This document shows positions 42,862-51,501 of a stretch of 64,000 bases of DNA, one piece after another. The stretch is from Amoebophrya sp. A120. Lineage: Eukaryota > Sar > Dinophyceae > Syndiniales > Amoebophryaceae. The stretch covers positions 164,453 through 228,452 of the forward strand of contig CAJINV010000025.1 in NCBI GenBank assembly GCA_905178155.1, read 5' to 3'. The translations under genes were made by a program, and so were the position numbers. Numbering within the stretch: the stretch's first letter is position 1; each line of letters opens with the position of its first letter. The notes beneath the pieces were generated by a model that was given only the letters and a program-made list of their open reading frames with translations, did no database searches and was not told the origin of the DNA.

Positions 42862-45800
42862 ATGGTGATTCTGCACGTGAAGAAGGGTGAGGCAAAAAAC
42901 GAGTTTCTGCAGGATGTTCTCACCTTACGAGAGAGCACAACTCCCCCTTCCCCTCATTTTTATGTTGGTATGAACAGCAATACAACCACCAGCACACGTA
43001 GGGCCTTCGCACAACAAGTTCGCGTGCCTACTAGCGTAGTACTGTTCGGGCTTCCAGAATCTGTCATGCAAATAGTGCCACAAGGTGGCTGCACATGGAT
43101 TTGGGATTTTGCATTACACATGACGGCGAGGGGGAGTTGTGGACTCTCATACACCTCCGAAACCGTTGACCAAGTCCTGAAAAAAACCGTGGAGCTGCAC
43201 AACATTCGGCTGTATCAAATGCAAATATGTCTGGGTCTGGAACAAGGATGTAGCTTGTAATGCCGCATTTGGATTCTAAAAATATCTGTATTGCAGGAGC
43301 AGCAGAAGAGGTGCATTTTTTGCTACACGGAGGGGGTATTTGTCGTGCAGTATGGCGGGCATCACAAAGCCGTCACAATAGCTGTGATGCTAGTACATGC
43401 ATCACAGACATCGCCGGTGATGCAAAATGTGCATGACAAACTCCCAGACCCAGACATATTTGCAGTTTATAGGCTGAAAGTCTTGCGACTCGCTGTCTCT
43501 TATTCATTGCAAAATTTCTGTCGTACTAATTTCTGTAGAAGTGAGTCATGGCAAATCATATGACATGGTCTGGTTTCAAGTTCACGCAGTTTGTCATGCT
43601 GATCTCGCTTTGGGATTTGCATTTGTCATTTCATTACTGAAATTAGTACGGTAGAAGTTTTGCACCGGATGCGTCTCTGCGCGAATTGGGGAAGCACGGA
43701 CCCCTCCGGCCCGAAGAAACCAGGGGACTGATATCAAATGCAAATATGTCTGGGTCTGGGAGATTGCGAGATTTGTCATGCTAATCTGGCATGACTCTGA
43801 ACTCTGTATTGTGTGCCGCGAAGAGCTCCTCTTCCCTGTCATGCAAGAAAACAGTTTCTCATGCGGAATACGCAGCTCAGAACCACGAAAAAAACTTGTC
43901 ATGCTTGGCAGCGCATTACAGTGAGCTCACTATAATTTTTTCCTTCCTTGCATCACAAGTTTCCAGACCCAGACACAAGTATTTGCATTCGATAACTGAG
44001 CGAAGACACCAACTTTCCGCTCGACGTGAATGCGTATGGCACACCAACCAATCCAGATGAGCACGGGTACAACTTCATACGAATTTAAGTAGATTTATTT
44101 GTCATGCAAGCAGCAAAGGTTTTTTCTTTCTTTTGCCGCTGCTGTGATCAGTATTTTCGATCTATTTTTCCACTTGGTGTTTCAGTTTCTGATCTGTATC
44201 TGATCCCACCTACAGGTTCCGCACCGGTTGCCCGCCACCTGGCGAGGTAGGCGAAGTGCTGATTCGCACCGCGAATGAGTCCGAGCAGGCCGTTGCCCAC
44301 ACCCTGGTACAGCAACGAAAGAATCTTACAAAAGAGATTTGCGAGGAGTGTCTGGCCCAGATGCGATATCGTACGTAGAAGTAGCGATATCATGTACGAC
44401 TACTACTCAAGATCAAGTACAAGTGGCTGGTGTACTAGAAAATCCGAAATGTGGCAAGTGAATTAATTTCCTTGCGCTGTCAACATACTCATGCCGTGTA
44501 GTGTCTATGACGTCGCTTTATTTCATGATGTCGCTTTTTCCTACTATATCCCCGGCGCGGTCATGATCGCTTACCCGGCGTTCCACAAGCTACCGTTCTT
44601 CGATTATGGAAGTGAGCTGGAGTGAAGTTTGTCATCAGGCGGTATTTCGCATGAGAAACCTGGTTTCTGATAATTCAAAACTCGCATGACAAAGTTCTTA
44701 TTCGATTTCAGCTCCATATCATCCCCGTGCGGTTGGAACTGGAAGACAAGGAAGAATTGGATGGACAGTACTTCTAATATTACAAGGTTTGATCATTTGA
44801 TTTGTCATGTGTCTTGTGCATGATGAGGAGGTCTTGTCATGCGGCCGTGCTATGTAAGGATACGTGAACGTGAGTGGTATATTTTTCTTTCTTCCTAATG
44901 CTAAATCCGCATCACAGGTCCGAGCTTCAAGACGTCCTGGACATTCCGCAGGCAACGATGTGGTTCGCTGGGAAGGAACTATCCTTTGCAAAGCTATCGT
45001 ACTCCTGGTACAAATTCATCTTGCAGCCGCGCATTACAAATCTCAATCTCAACATAAATCCGCATCACAAATTTACATTTCTGATGCTGAAGAAATTTGT
45101 CATGCGGTTCTTGCACTAGAGGTACGATATTGCTTTTGCAATGCATAGGAACTCGTGGTCGGCAAGCTCCTCTCCGACTACGTGGGCAAGTATCCTCAGC
45201 AAAAGCATCGTAGCGGTGGTAGTTGCAAGACTGCATGACAGATCTCGTATCTATAGATGAATCAGCAACAGAAATTTCCTTTCTGCTTTCGAACGAGATT
45301 GTCATGCAATTTATCAATCCCACGGTCGTGCTTTTGCAATGCATAGCCGGAACGAAAAAACCAAGATCGTGATCAAACTGCAGACCAAGGCTGCGTACCA
45401 AATGCAAAAATGTTTGGGTCTGGAATAAAAGGTGGAGCCTGTATTGCGTTGCTTGCATGGTTGCAAAATCTGTATTGCGCCAGCGCCACGACTAAAAACG
45501 AAAAGCGCGGTGACCTTTTTTTGTCATGAGAAAATGTAGCGCATCACCTTCACAATCACAAGCCTTCAAGTTGTATTCAGCGGACCCAGATCGATATTTG
45601 CGATGCATACTTCGGGCGCCCCGGTGCGCGAGCCGAGGGTGGACGAAAACACGCACAAGGCCATGCTGAGCTACTACTACAAGAAGCAAGAGTATGGGGG
45701 TGTCAGAATCGAAATCGACAAAGTTGAATATTTATAATCAGTCATGCATAAAATGCGACGCAAAAAGTGACTCTATTGCAGAGGACGCTAGGGAGGCAGA

Positions 45801-47997
45801 TTGTAGTCCTGCTAAGGTTCAAGAATTGGGGTGGTGACTAGCATGACAGATGCGAGCTTTTTTGCCCTGAACAGCACGACAAACTGGCTTCCGATACCGG
45901 CAAAATTTGTCATGCGCCGCCTAGAAACTGTGGGTCCAACTGGTATGGATTTTCTACATTACAAGTTGAAGTTTTTCAGCTTTGTCGATTTCGATCCTGA
46001 CGCTCCCATAGAGAGGAGGCGAAAAGACTAGCGGAAGACGAGGACGACAGTTACCTGGAAAGCAACTGGGCGGTATTGTTCGGAAAAATCTCCCCTCCCC
46101 GTATCGAAAAGGAAATTTGTGATGCTGGATTTGCGTACACAGATCGCCTTGCATTGCTAAAAGGCCAAGAACAAACGCAGTCGTGACCTGAATTGCAGGC
46201 GATTTGTCATGCTGTTTCCCACTTCGAGTCGCCTCGTGTCATGCGGAAGATGAAAGGCTTTCCCACGCCTGCCAGAACTACAGTCCGCATCATCTCCTGC
46301 CTTCCAGCATGACAACATGAGTTGCGGTAGCAAATCATGCTACACAAATCTTTTTTCCGTAGCCATTTTGGCTCAAGTTTTTTTTTCCGCGAAGGGAAGA
46401 AGTACTTGCAGTACAGATTCGCTGCACTCGTCCGGGGAGCGACGTGTGCTGCGGTTTCGATCTCTATCCTTGCCCTCGGTCGCCTCCCTTCGCCCCCCGA
46501 AGGAGAGGTTCACTTGGTAGAAATCTAACCCTGATGCCTTACACCTCCCGCCGCTAGGATGGACGATTTAGTCCTCGTCTACGATAAAGACACCCCCGAG
46601 GCGGGGCAGTTCGCGCTGAACCTGTACGACCACGCGAAAAAATGGATCGGGTTTTCGGTGCAGGAGCCGAAGCCGACCGAGCGCACCTCGTTCACGGTGA
46701 ACGGCGCCAGCATGGGGATCATCATCACCAAAGACGTGTTCAAGTCGGAGTTCGTCACGGACGCGCTGGAGCTGATGGTGGCGGCCAAGAAGCCCTGCCT
46801 GCTGATCCACCACATCGCGGGCAAGACCAACGTGGAGGACGAGATCATGCAGTGCGAGAACGACGACTACCTGCGGTACATCCGCAAGGCGCAGACCTGC
46901 ATCTACACCTTTGACCTGGCGGACCAGTGCCAGGACCACATGATCACGCTGCTGGAGTTCAAGTCCGCGGACAGCAAGAAGGAGCTCCAGAAGCAGGCCG
47001 TCCTCCGGCTCGAGGAGACCCGGGCGGACGTGCTCTTGTTTTCCTCGCGCGTCGCCAAGGGCCGGCTGAACGCCGCGGTGCACAGGAGGTACGACTTCTG
47101 CCTCACCTGCGCGGTGGAGGACCCCCCGGTGGCCGAGGACGTGCTGAATAAGGTCTACGACATCATGAGCCGGTACGCGCCGGCGCTGCAGGTCGCGCGC
47201 AACCAGGGCGACAAGGCGGTCACCAACGTGCAGCAGCGCACCGCGAACATCCGCGACTCCTTCAACCTGGTCGTCTTCGCCACGAGGAATTGCTTCGCCA
47301 CCGACGAGAACGGGAAGGGCAGCGCGGTGGTCGAGGAGGTGAAGGCCGCGCTGGAATCCGAGCTGCAGGTGTGCATCATCCAGCACCTGTCCCAGTGTCC
47401 GGACATCGACGCGGAGATCGAGATATCGAATGCAAAAATGTGTGGGTCTGGAAGAGCCAAACTTGTGATGCTGCATTTGGATGCTAAAAAGACCTGTATT
47501 GCATGACAAGCAAGAGGATTCAAATTTGGCTACGCGGAGAGGGCATTTGTCATGCTGGAAGCGCATAGATAAGCGCTCAGAAAATCTGTGATGCTGTGGC
47601 ATACATCACAGACAGCATGGATCATGGAGAATTTGCATGGTGACGAAGCAGACGACAAGCGCGGGAATGGTACAAATCAAAAAAAAAAATGGCATAAACG
47701 TGCTCTGCTTAACTGTGTGAAAGGTGTCGGCCCTGTGTAACCTGCTGCGGCAGGCAGGTGAATTCGTAGAACTGCATCACATGTTAGGCAACATCCACCG
47801 GCCTCCTAGCTCAGTGATGAATTTATATGCGTAAACAGAGCGGGGCCCAATGAAAAAAAAAAAAAAAAACATGCTACACAAATCTCCGTTTCAGTATGGG
47901 GAGGGGGGAGTTTTCATTTTGATTGGCGGACAGCAAGGCTTTGAAGAAGCACCTGGTTGGCGGCGGGCGGCCGATCGGGTTCCGGGGGCTGAACTAG
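42862..47997 (+). CDS. CFAP298: cilia- and flagella-associated protein 298
   Basis: Orthologue of CFAP298 (C21orf59), a cytoplasmic factor for assembly of axonemal dynein arms. Exons 42862-42925, 43157-43212, 43477-43500, 43677-43731, 44000-44066, 44216-44374, 44502-44604, 44724-44767, 44918-44979, 45153-45190, 45351-45395, 45615-45692, 46016-46073 and 47930-47997 give 306 residues (human about 290). Landmarks in family order: MVILHVKKGE at the start, GAVMIAYPAFHKLPFFDPVR, LELEDKEELDGQ, MWFAGKELVVGKLLSDYVGK, NEKTKIVIKLQ, GAPVREPRVDENTHKAMLSY then YYKKQEEAKRLAEDEDDSYL, and WADSKALKKHLVGGGRP at the end. Ten introners and three GT-AG introns interrupt it. Most of these landmark strings exist only after introner removal, so this gene calibrates the excision rule. 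The last introner contains a foreign retrocopy. Confidence 0.95.
42926..43151. mobile_element. introner, family B
   Basis: 226 bp. TSD CACCT 42921-42925 / 43152-43156, perfect. CFAP298 intron 1. Confidence 0.95.
43213..43471. mobile_element. introner, family A
   Basis: 259 bp. TSD GGCTG 43208-43212 / 43472-43476, perfect. Splice product HNIRLKVLRLAVS matches the family's NGRLKVQRL region. Confidence 0.95.
43501..43671. mobile_element. introner, family C
   Basis: 171 bp. TSD TCTCT 43496-43500 / CGTCT 43672-43676 (3/5); right end drifted (CACCGGATG). Splice product AVSLRELGKHGPLRPEE. Confidence 0.88.
43732..43994. mobile_element. introner, family A
   Basis: 263 bp. TSD ACTGA 43727-43731 / 43995-43999, perfect. 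Confidence 0.95.
44067..44215 (+). other. spliceosomal GT-AG intron
   Basis: 149 nt, GTACAACTTC...CCCACCTACAG, with no introner ends. Joins TNPDEHG to FRTGCPPPGEVGEVL. Without it the frame ends at TAA 44087. Confidence 0.8.
44375..44501 (+). other. spliceosomal GT-AG intron
   Basis: 127 nt, GTAGAAGTAG...GCCGTGTAG. Joins AQMRYRT to VYDVALFHDVAFSYYIPGAV. The phase fits; another donor 4 nt upstream (GTACGT) does not. Confidence 0.65.
44605..44718. mobile_element. mini-introner, orphan family J
   Basis: 114 bp. Flanks TCGAT 44600-44604 / TCATC 44719-44723 (2/5 by position). Starts TATGGAAGTGAGCTGGAG, ends CAGCTCCATA. Standard excision gives LPFFDPVRLELEDKEEL, matching CFAP298 of other species, so the boundary is right although the TSD has decayed. 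Confidence 0.88.
44768..44917 (+). other. spliceosomal GT-AG intron
   Basis: 150 nt, GTACTTCTAAT...GCATCACAG. Joins KEELDGQ to SELQDVLDIPQATMWFAGKE. Confidence 0.8.
44980..45147. mobile_element. introner, family C
   Basis: 168 bp. TSD GGAAC 44975-44979 / 45148-45152, perfect. Confidence 0.95.
45191..45345. mobile_element. introner, family C
   Basis: 155 bp. TSD GCAAG 45186-45190 / GCCGG 45346-45350 (3/5). Splice product SDYVGKNEKTKIVIKLQ is exactly the conserved CFAP298 sequence. Confidence 0.95.
45396..45609. mobile_element. introner, family A, shortened
   Basis: 214 bp. TSD CTGCG 45391-45395 / CTTCG 45610-45614 (4/5). Ends degenerate (TACCAAATGC; GTTTGGGTCTGGAA / CGGACCCAGATCG). Confidence 0.9.
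45693..46010. mobile_element. introner, orphan family K
   Basis: 318 bp. TSD AAGAG 45688-45692 / GAGAG 46011-46015 (4/5). Long inverted ends: TCGAAATCGACAAAGTTGAA and AGCTTTGTCGATTTCGATCC. Splice product KKQEEAKRLAEDEDDSYL. Confidence 0.92.
46356..46377 (+). other. dinoflagellate spliced leader (relict, DinoSL)
   Basis: All 22 nt of the conserved leader are present; the core reads CCGTAGCCATTTTGGCTCAA. It marks the 5' end of a once-mature mRNA, not an SL RNA gene: no donor GT and no SL RNA body follow. Confidence 0.95.
46559..47506 (+). CDS. retrocopied ORF, TIR-like domain protein (3' truncated)
   Basis: The exonic part is 46559-47423 (288 codons); the frame then runs into introner sequence to 47506. 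Third codon positions are almost all G or C, unlike the neighbouring genes, which suggests a highly expressed parent. Residues about 55-90 (GIIITKDVFKSEFVTDALEL then MVAAKKPCLLIHH) resemble the beta-D/alpha-D part of a TIR fold, and a second similar unit follows (ADVLLFSSRVAKGRLNAAVH). Function unknown; TIR is my reading of the pattern, not a proven match. No promoter of its own is evident and the parental C-terminus is missing, so it may be a pseudogene, but no frameshift or internal stop has appeared. Confidence 0.55.
   Translation: MDDLVLVYDKDTPEAGQFALNLYDHAKKWIGFSVQEPKPTERTSFTVNGASMGIIITKDVFKSEFVTDALELMVAAKKPCLLIHHIAGKTNVEDEIMQCENDDYLRYIRKAQTCIYTFDLADQCQDHMITLLEFKSADSKKELQKQAVLRLEETRADVLLFSSRVAKGRLNAAVHRRYDFCLTCAVEDPPVAEDVLNKVYDIMSRYAPALQVARNQGDKAVTNVQQRTANIRDSFNLVVFATRNCFATDENGKGSAVVEEVKAALESELQVCIIQHLSQCPDIDAEIEISNAKMCGSGRAKLVMLHLDAKKTCIA
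47424..47639. mobile_element. introner, family A, 5' part only
   Basis: Starts TATCGAATGCAAAAATGTGT and follows family A for about 215 nt, then breaks off at ATTTGCATG where retroposon sequence begins. The right end (CTTCCAGACCCAGAC) is absent. Confidence 0.85.
47640..47869 (+). mobile_element. retroposon 3' end with poly(A)
   Basis: Matches 39309-39531 (shared GGCAGGCAGGTGAATTCGTA and GATGAATTTATATGCG); ends GGGGCCCAATG plus 17 A. Confidence 0.85.
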
Positions 47998-49511
47998 TTT
48001 GTAGGACAGGGAAGATGCATCTTCTGAAAATCTATGTTTTCAACACTTTTGTTTGTGAAAGAGATGAAGGTTTGTACTTAAACCTTATCTGCACCAACCT
48101 TGTTTTGCAAACAACAAGGCTTAGCTACTTACAAGGATCGGGATAACAATGAGTCAGAAATCAGAACCCTTTAACGCTCATACCAAAAAGTTTTTCAACA
48201 GTGAATACCAATACGGCCACAGCCAGTACCCGAAGTATTTTTTAGAATTGAAGCAAGAAGAACAACTGTAGTGGGGAACAAATGGAAAACGCAAACAAAG
48301 GCAGTCGCAGTTGTAGAAGAAAGATGCGTAGACTAATTCTTCTTCATCGCGTTCTTTTCCTAATTGCGATACTCTCCACGACCGGCAAAGAAACTTGAGT
48401 CTGAGAAGCGAAAAGTGAATAAACAGGTTTGATGGAAGTGTTTTTTTCAACAAGAATCTTTAAACAACAACTCAGTGTGAGTTCCGGTGAAGATCGGATG
48501 TGGACTAGGAACCAGAAGTGCTTTTGGCGGGTGACGAGCTGCTGTTCTGTAGTGACGAGATTGAGTTTCACCCGTTCTTCCGGCGTCGTAGATAATTCTT
48601 TTTCCAAGTGCAACCCCCAGATCGGAGGAAAATTTTTACCACTTTTTCACGGATCTTCGCGGATTCTCGCGGAGTAGCCGTATGGTCTAGTCAGGTTGCG
48701 CCTTATTTTGGGTGAATTTGCTTGCCAGTTTTGCGATGTCAAATAATTTGAACTTGTGCTCACTTGCATTGCACAAGCCAGTGAAGAGGAGTTCACCTCC
48801 GAGACCTCGTTTCATTCGGTCCGTATTGTCGTTCTTTCGGTTTTTCCTTCCTTTTTAGGTTTACACCGTCCCACCTCCTCCTTCTATCGTCGCTCGGTTG
48901 CGCTGCACATAAGATCCTTCGGGGCTAACCAGGAACATGCTCGGTGTAGTTGACCTGCAAGAACTCGCGTAAGAAGCAAGAAGTACAACTAGGTACTTAT
49001 ACTTTGTTTCCGTTCACAGCTTCAAGCCCGGCGGGCAAAACCAGCACAAGCGTCTTCGTTAAAAAATGTCGGTGACAAGAACAGAGGTATGTTCGGTTTT
49101 CTTCTGGCATTTTCATCGTACAACAGCGTCTTTGTCGTACAACATGGTTTCGTGATTCGTTGCGCTGCTAAAAACCGTTCGCTGGAGGAGAACTGCTATG
49201 GCACTCTCGTACTTGCCAGTTTGCATTCTTCTACGAATTATTTCCGCTGTTTCAGTCACTACCTCAAGTCTAGTCATGATCTTCGTTTCATCTTCCTGCA
49301 GGCAGCAAACGAACCCAACCCGTTTTCACAATTTTCATATCCAAATCATACTAGTACAACACCTAGCGCAATCTAGTCACCCTGGACCACTGCGCCAGTT
49401 CTTTTTACATACGTACGTCTAATTTAAACTTTGTTTTCCACCAGACCACCCGTTGTAAGTACCACCCTTCGATATCGATTCAATAAACTTCCAAGTAAAC
49501 CTCCGCCCACA
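47998..49511. other. intergenic
   Basis: 1.5 kb, no introner and no supported gene; several short open frames on both strands. Upstream region of the gene at 49512. Confidence 0.45.
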
Positions 49512-51501
49512 ATGTACGGTCTCCACAAAGTGAACCACATGTACACCGCCTCGGGTACGGGCAAGGACTTTGTCGTGCAGGACCCTTACTTATGAATTGC
49601 AAAAATGTCTGGGTCTGGAAGATTGCAACTTGTGCTGCTGTCTTTCGATTCCAAAAAAGTCTGTATTGCATGACCAGCAAAAGGAGTCCAGTTTGTGCTA
49701 CGCGGAGAGGGCATTTCTCATCCGGAACACGCACCAGAGAGCCCTCTCAAAATCTGTGATGCTAGGCCATGCATTACAGGCATCATGTGTCATGCAAAAT
49801 CTGCATGACAAACACAAACCTGGCACTCTTCCAGACCCAGACATATTTGCGTTTGATATTACTTCAAAGGCGGGAAGATCGGTTTCGAGAAGATGGCGCA
49901 GCACCAGGGCGCATATGCACTGCAAAAGTATCGTACTCGTACTAAAAATCGCAGTCATGCATTACAAATTTCTTTCTCAAGTCAAACCCCCATTACACAT
50001 TTCATTTCTCATGCTGAGGAAATTTGTCATGCGCTTTCTATTAGTACGATCTGCTTTTGCATTTCATAGCGCCAAGGGCACCGCGATGATCCCCGAACCC
50101 ATTAACCGGCACAAGTACCAGGCCTTCCCGATGGGCTTCGGGTCCGTATGCAAGAAAAAAACTGTATAAGTGTAAGGCTGTGATGCAGAAAATGCCAAAC
50201 AGTTACACTTGTCAAGCTGGACATGCGTCAGAGGCTCTTTTCGTACGTGTTTTCACATACTGGCCGCGCATGACAGGCTCTCCCTGTCATGCAGAGCAAA
50301 CTTGTGATGCTATTCCCCCAAGAAAGTTACACTAACACAGTTTTTTTCTTGGATAGTTCGTCGGCGTGCCCGAATACAAACTGAACCTGAGCCTCGCCCG
50401 CAGCAAAGCGCGCTTGGAACTCTCGAAGAAGGACAACGACCGGATTAAGGAGGCCGGACAGCGGGCTCTGAACGGCGCGACGTCGCACTTGTCCCGATCC
50501 GTATGCATTGCAGAAGTACTATCGCAGTTGTAGTAGCGGTTGCAGCAATACAAATAGCTCAGCATGACAAATGGGATATATTGTCGTGCTGGTTTACAAC
50601 TTTGTTGGGAAGGAGATTTGTCATGCATAGTTGCGATTACCGACTTGAGCTTGACTACGATTGCGATAGTACTTTTGCAATGCATAATCCGTGTCCGCGG
50701 ACAACTTGCGGGTGCCGTTCTCGAAGACGACGGGATTGGTGGAGCAAGGGTATGATGCGTAGCTGCATGAGAAATTGTGACTATGACGCGTAGCTGCATG
50801 GCAAATTATGATTTTGACGCGTAGCTGCATGACAAATTACTTGTACTGGTTCAGCATCGCAAGAATTTTTTGGGCAACAGGCTCTGCGAAGATTACGAGC
50901 TGCTGGAGCTGCGCATGATCCACGTTCATTCTGAAAAAATACACAAAATTTAGTAAAACGAGAAAAACATAACAGCCTGAGAGCTGCAAATACAATGCAT
51001 GCCCAGCATGAGAGCTGCAAATACTTTGCATAATGCGCATCACAAATTTAGATTTAAGTACACTAAAAAAACATAACAGCCCCTGCCATCCGAGGCCGAT
51101 CGTGAAGGAGGCGCCGAGCATTTTCGACAGCGTCACGAAGTCGGGCATGGTATGCACTGCAAACACGTCTGGGTCTGGAAGGATGCGAGCTTTGTCATGC
51201 ACATTTTGCATGACCGATGGTGTCTGTGATGCATGCCCAAGCATCACAGATTTGTTGAGGGCGTCGTCATGCACATATCGCATGAGAAACGCCCTCGCCA
51301 CGCAGCAAAAACTGGACTCCCCTTGCTGCTCATGCAATACAGATTTTTTTAAGATCCAAAGGTAGCATTACATACAAGCTGCATTCTTTCAGACCCAGAC
51401 AGATTTGCATTTGATACATGGTCTGGGAAATCGGTGACGCCAAGAAGTACGGGTTCAACGGGTACTCGCGGACCGGCTACGGGGGCTTGTGGAAGCGTTA
51501 A
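49512..51501 (+). CDS. 183-residue basic protein, candidate axonemal or cytoskeletal
   Basis: Not recognised. Exons 49512-49590, 49864-49913, 50074-50146, 50361-50501, 50692-50750, 51081-51150 and 51422-51501 give 183 residues, MYGLHKVNHMYTASGTGKDF..., ending NGYSRTGYGGLWKR. It has no signal peptide or TM segment and is rich in Tyr, Gly, Lys and Arg with short aromatic-Gly motifs, a style common in microtubule-inner and other axonemal proteins (style only; inference). Six introners lie in it and all joins keep the frame. It follows CFAP298 on the same strand, but adjacency means little in this genome. Confidence 0.75.
49591..49858. mobile_element. introner, family A
   Basis: 268 bp. TSD TTACT 49586-49590 / 49859-49863, perfect. 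Confidence 0.95.
49914..50068. mobile_element. introner, family C
   Basis: 155 bp. TSD GCGCA 49909-49913 / GCGCC 50069-50073 (4/5). Confidence 0.93.
50147..50355. mobile_element. introner, family G variant
   Basis: 209 bp. TSD GTCCG 50142-50146 / GTTCG 50356-50360 (4/5). Ends GCAAGAAAAAAACTGTATAA / ACACAGTTTTTTTCTTGG. Confidence 0.92.
50502..50686. mobile_element. introner, family C
   Basis: 185 bp. TSD ATCCG 50497-50501 / 50687-50691, perfect. Confidence 0.95.
50751..51075. mobile_element. introner, orphan family L with internal tandem repeat
   Basis: 325 bp. Flanks AAGGG / ACAGC do not match well, but the join VEQG-PCHPRPIVKEAPS is in frame. Starts with three ~32-bp repeats of GACGCGTAGCTGCATGACAA (50751-50842) and has a doubled GAGAGCTGCAAATAC near 50982 and 51009. 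Confidence 0.7.
51151..51416. mobile_element. introner, family A
   Basis: 266 bp. TSD CATGG 51146-51150 / 51417-51421, perfect. Confidence 0.95.

Larger units (their letters stand above)
46352..47869 (+). mobile_element. retroposed spliced-leader mRNA with poly(A) tail
   Basis: 1,518 bp. Order: a few T, the complete dinoflagellate spliced leader (46356-46377), a ~180-nt leader, an ORF from 46559, the 5' part of an unspliced family A introner (47424 to about 47640), the 3' part of a retroposon (about 47640-47852) and 17 A. Flanked by the 16-bp TSD. Leader plus poly(A) plus TSD is the mark of reverse transcription of a trans-spliced mRNA, known in dinoflagellates as mRNA recycling. Confidence 0.93.
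46336..47885. repeat. 16-bp target-site duplication of the retro-mRNA
   Basis: CATGCTACACAAATCT at 46336-46351 and again at 47870-47885, exactly at the two junctions of the insertion. An uninterrupted family E element has this string once. Confidence 0.95.
46074..47924. mobile_element. introner, family E, split by a retro-mRNA insertion
   Basis: 1,851 bp; about 330 bp is family E (46074-46351 and 47870-47924). TSD GGCGG 46069-46073 / 47925-47929, perfect. The joined last exon, NWADSKALKKHL, matches CFAP298 C-termini. Confidence 0.93.

Noticed and set aside
44605-44718. GT-AG reading (GTGAGC to TTTCAG) of this intron
   Set aside because: Gives the wrong phase; TAT-ATA excision yields the conserved CFAP298 sequence.
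46356-46377. SL RNA gene
   Set aside because: The leader is followed by a leader sequence and an ORF, not by a GT donor and an SL RNA body, and the locus has poly(A) and a TSD.
46568-47602. 344-codon open frame on the minus strand
   Set aside because: It is the complement of the GC3-rich retrocopied ORF; strong GC3 bias opens the opposite strand. Its translation is a low-complexity Leu/Val/His/Arg string.
31059-50355. Treating the G variants as several separate families
   Set aside because: They share the GAAAAAA(A)C/G-TGT start and the TTTTTT-C-TTGGATA-like end; differences are internal and could be drift, so one label is safer.
50751-50842. Possible CRISPR-like array (three 32-bp repeats)
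   Set aside because: The repeats are contiguous without unique spacers, the genome is eukaryotic, and the block lies in an intron.
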